Position numbers and translations under genes: made by a program. Under the pieces are notes generated by a model that was given only the letters and a program-made list of their open reading frames with translations, did no database searches and was not told the origin of the DNA. A stretch of DNA of 64,000 nt. Source: Vibrio coralliilyticus ATCC BAA-450. Its GTDB lineage: Bacteria > Pseudomonadota > Gammaproteobacteria > Enterobacterales > Vibrionaceae. Shown piece after piece: positions 60,693 through 64,000 of the stretch (the first letter of the stretch is position 1; each line of letters starts with the position of its first letter). The stretch is from contig NZ_ACZN01000013.1 in the NCBI RefSeq assembly GCF_000176135.1, positions 248,001 through 312,000 of the forward strand. The letters run 5' to 3'.

Positions 60693-61451
60693 TTACTTGT
60701 CCTTCAACCAGTTATCCATACTGCGTAACGACTCATGAGCCGTCAGGTCTACTTGGAGCGGGGTAAGTGAAACAAAACCCTGCTCGATGGCATAGAAATC
60801 AGTACCTTCTCCAGCATCCTGTTCCTTACCCGGAGGCCCTAACCAATAAATATCATGACCTCGCGGATCTTGCTGCTTGATCATCGCTTCCGCGTGATGG
60901 CGCGCACCTAACCTAGTGACACTGATACCTTTCAGCGCATCAGATGGCAGATCGGGAATATTGATATTTAATAATCTATTGGTTGGTATCGGAGCCGTAA
61001 GGTGCTGCTCGACAATGTCTCTTGCGATATGAGCAGCCGTTGCAAAGTGAGTTTTACCTACCAAAGAAAAAGCTATCGACTGAACCCCAAGGAAATGCCC
61101 TTCCATTGCAGCAGCCACCGTACCGGAATAAAGCACATCATCACCCAAGTTCGCACCATGATTAATACCCGTCAGTACCAAATCCGGAAGGTCATCTTTC
61201 ATCAGCTCATTTAATGCAAAGTGCACACAATCGGTAGGTGTTCCCTGAACAGAATATATACCTGCCGATAACTCTTTGACACGCAGAGGTTGTTCAAGTG
61301 TAAGTGAGTTTGATGCTCCAGAGCGATTTCGATCAGGCGCCACAATGGTAATGTCGGCAAGGTCGCTCAATGCTTCAGCCAAAGCATGAATCCCCTCAGC
61401 ATGCACTCCATCATCGTTACTTAATAATATTTTCAGCGCTTTCTTATTCAT
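60693..61451 (-). CDS. surE: 5'/3'-nucleotidase SurE
   Basis: 252 residues. Metal site [51 protein letters not shown]. It dephosphorylates nucleotides and helps stationary survival. Overlaps truD by 4 bases. Confidence 0.96.
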   Translation of the reverse strand: MNKKALKILLSNDDGVHAEGIHALAEALSDLADITIVAPDRNRSGASNSLTLEQPLRVKELSAGIYSVQGTPTDCVHFALNELMKDDLPDLVLTGINHGANLGDDVLYSGTVAAAMEGHFLGVQSIAFSLVGKTHFATAAHIARDIVEQHLTAPIPTNRLLNINIPDLPSDALKGISVTRLGARHHAEAMIKQQDPRGHDIYWLGPPGKEQDAGEGTDFYAIEQGFVSLTPLQVDLTAHESLRSMDNWLKDK

Positions 61452-62494
61452 TCGTAGCTGCGCTCCACTTCCTGTTCCTGAATAAGCTCACGAATGATTG
61501 CGGTGGCGAAACAGCCAGCATCCAAAGAGAATCGCAATGTTATTGTGTCCTGCTCAACACTCCAAGAGAGCTCCTGAGGTTTTAGCGCTACAGGTCGGCG
61601 GTCATGGCGCATACGATTTCCGCGAATCAGAGCCATCAAGTCAGGCTCAGCATCCAGATAGGGCTGTTCCAAAGCCAGCGCCTTCTCTGTAGTAGGCAAA
61701 GCATTGTCACCCGCCATCGCTGCCGTTATCTGGGCATCGCCTTGCTTAACGGTCTCGTTAAGTTCTGCCAGTGCTTCTGATTCAGCAATGACAACGCCTT
61801 CAGAAGCCTGAATACAATCACCTTCAATAACCTGATTAAACACATCTTGTTCAATGCGTTGTGACACTATGTTGTTGAAGATCCACGAGCGTGCTGCCGA
61901 AAGATACAAGCTTCTTTTATTTTGGTTTCGAGTGCGCACATTCTCACGGCCCCAACGTCTTGCTTCATTGAGATTGTTACCGTTGTTCCCGAAACGCTGA
62001 CTACCAAAATAATTTGGAACACCGTGTTGGCGGATGGATTCCAGTCGCACAAGTACATCTTCGACATCACTTACTTCTGTCAACGTGATGATAAAATCGT
62101 TTCCGATTAAATCACCTGGGCGTAATTTTTTGTTGTGGCGGCTGGTTTCAACAATCTCAATACTTGGATGTTGGCTGAGAAACGCTCTGAAATCAGGAGT
62201 ATCCCCTTTAGGCAGATGAACACTTAACCACTGCTCAGTCACAGCATGACGATCTTTTAAACCAGCCCAGCTGACATCTTTCGATTTCACGCCGCAGGCT
62301 TTCGCCAGCTCATTTGCAACAAAGCTGGTGTTCTCTCCCGTCTTACGGATACGCACCATCAGATGCTCCCCTTCGCCAGTAAAGGCAAAGCCAAGATCCT
62401 CGTTAACCTGAAAATGCTGCGGCTGGGCTTTCAACTTCCCCGTGGCTTGAGGTTTTCCATTCAAATAGGCAAGTGAAGATAAAATGTCAGTCAT
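61448..62494 (-). CDS. truD: tRNA pseudouridine(13) synthase
   Basis: 348 residues. Catalytic Asp in [20 protein letters not shown] insertion domain (about 155-305) and NYFGSQRFG. It makes pseudouridine 13 in tRNA-Glu. Overlaps surE, and 46 bases downstream of ispF. Confidence 0.96.
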   Translation of the reverse strand: MTDILSSLAYLNGKPQATGKLKAQPQHFQVNEDLGFAFTGEGEHLMVRIRKTGENTSFVANELAKACGVKSKDVSWAGLKDRHAVTEQWLSVHLPKGDTPDFRAFLSQHPSIEIVETSRHNKKLRPGDLIGNDFIITLTEVSDVEDVLVRLESIRQHGVPNYFGSQRFGNNGNNLNEARRWGRENVRTRNQNKRSLYLSAARSWIFNNIVSQRIEQDVFNQVIEGDCIQASEGVVIAESEALAELNETVKQGDAQITAAMAGDNALPTTEKALALEQPYLDAEPDLMALIRGNRMRHDRRPVALKPQELSWSVEQDTITLRFSLDAGCFATAIIRELIQEQEVERSYE

Positions 62495-62540
62495 AATGTT
62501 ACCGTTACCCCTTTAAGCGATAGTCACCAAGGCGTAGTTT

Positions 62541-63020
62541 TTATTGTTGTTTTATAAGTAATACGACCGCTTCGGTCGCAATACCTTCTTTGCGGCCAGT
62601 GAAACCAAGGCGCTCAGTCGTTGTCGCTTTGACATTCACATTGCCAATATCCGTTTCAAGGTCTTGCGCAATTACTTCACACATCGCCGTGATATGCGGG
62701 GCCATTTTGGGTGCTTGAGCCATAATGGTGACGTCCGCATTTCCCAGTATATACCCTTGTTCTTTAACTCTGCGGTACACGTCGCGCAGCAAATCTCGGC
62801 TGTCCGCCCCTTTCCATTCATCATCGGTATCAGGAAAGTGACGACCAATATCACCCGCTGCAATGGCTCCGAGTAAAGCGTCACATAGAGCATGTAGAGC
62901 AACATCACCATCTGAGTGAGCGATCAGCCCTTGCTCATACGGCACAGAAACACCACTTATAATTACCGGGCCTTCGCCACCAAACTTGTGAACGTCGAAG
63001 CCGTGACCAATACGAATCAT
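62541..63020 (-). CDS. ispF: 2-C-methyl-D-erythritol 2,4-cyclodiphosphate synthase
   Basis: 159 residues. Zinc ligands in [10 protein letters not shown] and [33 protein letters not shown]. Fifth step of the MEP isoprenoid pathway. Three bases from ispD. Confidence 0.97.
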   Translation of the reverse strand: MIRIGHGFDVHKFGGEGPVIISGVSVPYEQGLIAHSDGDVALHALCDALLGAIAAGDIGRHFPDTDDEWKGADSRDLLRDVYRRVKEQGYILGNADVTIMAQAPKMAPHITAMCEVIAQDLETDIGNVNVKATTTERLGFTGRKEGIATEAVVLLIKQQ

Positions 63021-63023
63021 GAT

Positions 63024-63728
63024 TTATCCTTTATTACGATTAAGATAAAACTCTGCGAGCGCTAAATCTTCGGGCTGAGTAATTTTTATATTATCCGCCG
63101 AACCCTGTACCAGAGCTGGAGATTGCCCAGACCACTCCATTGCAGACGCTTCGTCAGTAATCGTAATACCTTTCAAAAGCGCCTCACTCAGGGCCGTGGT
63201 CAGCTGCTCAGTTTTAAACATTTGTGGAGTCAGTGCGTGCCACAGTGCTTCTCTATCTACAGTATGATCAATATTTTGACCTCTGTTTGCTCTTTTCATT
63301 GTGTCTCTAACAGGCGAAGCAAGAATGCCTCCAACCTCGTGCTGTAGTGACACCTCAATAAGCTTATCTAAATCTTGCTGTTTTACACATGGTCTGGCGG
63401 CGTCATGCACCATCACCCAATCGGCGAACTGATGGTCACAAACGAACTTCAGCCCAGACAATACGGAATCTGCTCGCTCCTTTCCTCCATCCACTTTTAC
63501 CACCTGCGGGTTTTGAGCAATAGATAGCAGCGGAAAGTATGGATCACCGTCGGTAATCGATACGATGACTTTGTCTATTTTAGGGTGTTGCAGTAGTTTC
63601 TCGACGGTATGCTCAAGGACGGCTTTATCGTTAATAGATAGGTACTGCTTTGGGCGATCTGCCTGCATGCGACTGCCAACACCAGCAGCAGGGACTATAG
63701 CGACAATGGAAGGGTTCACTTGCGTCAT
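63024..63728 (-). CDS. ispD: 2-C-methyl-D-erythritol 4-phosphate cytidylyltransferase
   Basis: 234 residues. CTP loop [20 protein letters not shown] and VHDAARPCV, with [10 protein letters not shown]. Third step of the MEP pathway. Between ftsB (2 bases) and ispF. Confidence 0.97.
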   Translation of the reverse strand: MTQVNPSIVAIVPAAGVGSRMQADRPKQYLSINDKAVLEHTVEKLLQHPKIDKVIVSITDGDPYFPLLSIAQNPQVVKVDGGKERADSVLSGLKFVCDHQFADWVMVHDAARPCVKQQDLDKLIEVSLQHEVGGILASPVRDTMKRANRGQNIDHTVDREALWHALTPQMFKTEQLTTALSEALLKGITITDEASAMEWSGQSPALVQGSADNIKITQPEDLALAEFYLNRNKG

Positions 63729-63730
63729 GC

Positions 63731-64000
63731 TTAGTTGCCATCTCCGACAATGCGGTAAAACGTCTCACCTTCTTTTACCATTCCCAGTTCATGGCGAGCA
63801 CGCTCTTCGATAGCGTCTAGCCCCTGGCGAAGGTCATCAATTTCAGCAAACATTTCATTGTTTCGGTTCTGCAGATTGCCATTGACCTGATGCTGAACTT
63901 CAATTTCAGCATTGACCGACTGAAACTCAGAAATGCCATTTTTGCCCAGCCACAAGGTGTACTGCAGCCAGCCTAATAACGAGAGTAAAGTTAGGGCAAA
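63731..64000 (-). CDS. ftsB: Cell division protein FtsB, 5'-truncated by window edge
   Basis: 90 codons are visible and the frame stays open to the window end; only a few N-terminal residues (probably about three) are missing. One membrane segment ([19 protein letters not shown]), a coiled coil (about 30-65) and a C-terminal [11 protein letters not shown]. With FtsL and FtsQ it recruits late divisome proteins. An internal ATG at 63955 is not the true start because the membrane segment lies before it. Confidence 0.94.
   Translation of the reverse strand, partial: FALTLLSLLGWLQYTLWLGKNGISEFQSVNAEIEVQHQVNGNLQNRNNEMFAEIDDLRQGLDAIEERARHELGMVKEGETFYRIVGDGN

Overview
The window is chromosomal DNA from a Vibrio species (Vibrionaceae, Gammaproteobacteria). 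Diagnostic evidence is a LuxR/HapR/SmcR-type quorum-sensing master regulator next to hpt and lpdA, a chitobiose-phosphorylase gene of the Vibrio (GlcNAc)2 catabolic operon, a pilABCD cluster, and gene order matching large blocks of Vibrio chromosome 1. Assignment to a species is not possible from what I can see; the LuxR protein is close to the V. harveyi/V. tubiashii type. Almost everything is core genome. I found no prophage, insertion sequence, integron, CRISPR array, toxin-antitoxin pair, defence island, rRNA or tRNA.

Layout, left to right. 1-3437 (+): the 3' end of a chitobiose phosphorylase gene and its partner phosphohexomutase, the tail of the chitin disaccharide operon. 3486-7316 (-): fbpABC ferric-iron ABC transporter with a Fur-box-like promoter. 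7471-9065 (-): glnK-amtB ammonium sensing and uptake with a sigma-54/NtrC-like promoter. 9255-19797 (-): yacL, acnB (frame broken), a patatin/PlpD-type outer-membrane phospholipase, mrcB, hrpB. 19852-25808 (+): sfsA, dksA, gluQ, pcnB (frame broken), folK, panB, panC. 25885-27571 (-): yadGH ABC exporter. 27772-30456: divergent SulP anion transporter and beta-carbonic anhydrase. 30514-31956: hpt and the quorum-sensing regulator luxR. 32075-39162 (-): pyruvate dehydrogenase operon pdhR-aceE-aceF-lpdA with PdhR boxes upstream. 39737-43322 (-): recJ, dsbC, xerD. 43474-45686: fldB, ampD, nadC. 45914-51775 (+): type IV pilus genes pilABCD followed by coaE, zapD, yacG. 52043-55635 (-): ribosomal/translation operon rpsP-rimM-trmD-rplS and ffh. 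55841-58032 (+): ypjD, corB. 58100-64000 (-): ftsB-ispD-ispF-truD-surE-pcm-nlpD-rpoS, transcribed in that order.

Working together: the window joins nutrient acquisition (chitin disaccharides, iron, ammonium, bicarbonate/anion), central carbon entry (PDH complex, aconitase), envelope building (PBP1b, AmpD, NlpD, FtsB, ZapD), translation, stress response (RpoS, DksA), and quorum sensing/competence-type pili.

The most interesting signals are regulatory or structural rather than a new system: a 12-copy 7-bp perfect tandem repeat (TGCGGGA) beside pdhR with a related inverted-repeat-bounded element 4.5 kb away; a terminator hairpin downstream of yacL whose stem is also an NtrC-type site placed upstream of a -24/-12 promoter; a small overlapping leader ORF on acnB; a Qrr-sRNA pairing site on luxR; three PdhR boxes; two genes (acnB, pcnB) broken by small indels; and an rpoS-corB junction that lacks the mutS-recA-luxS block I remember from V. 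cholerae. Nothing here convincingly shows an undescribed biological system. Frames, motifs, stems and repeats were read directly from the sequence; family functions are established knowledge; regulatory roles are inference unless stated.
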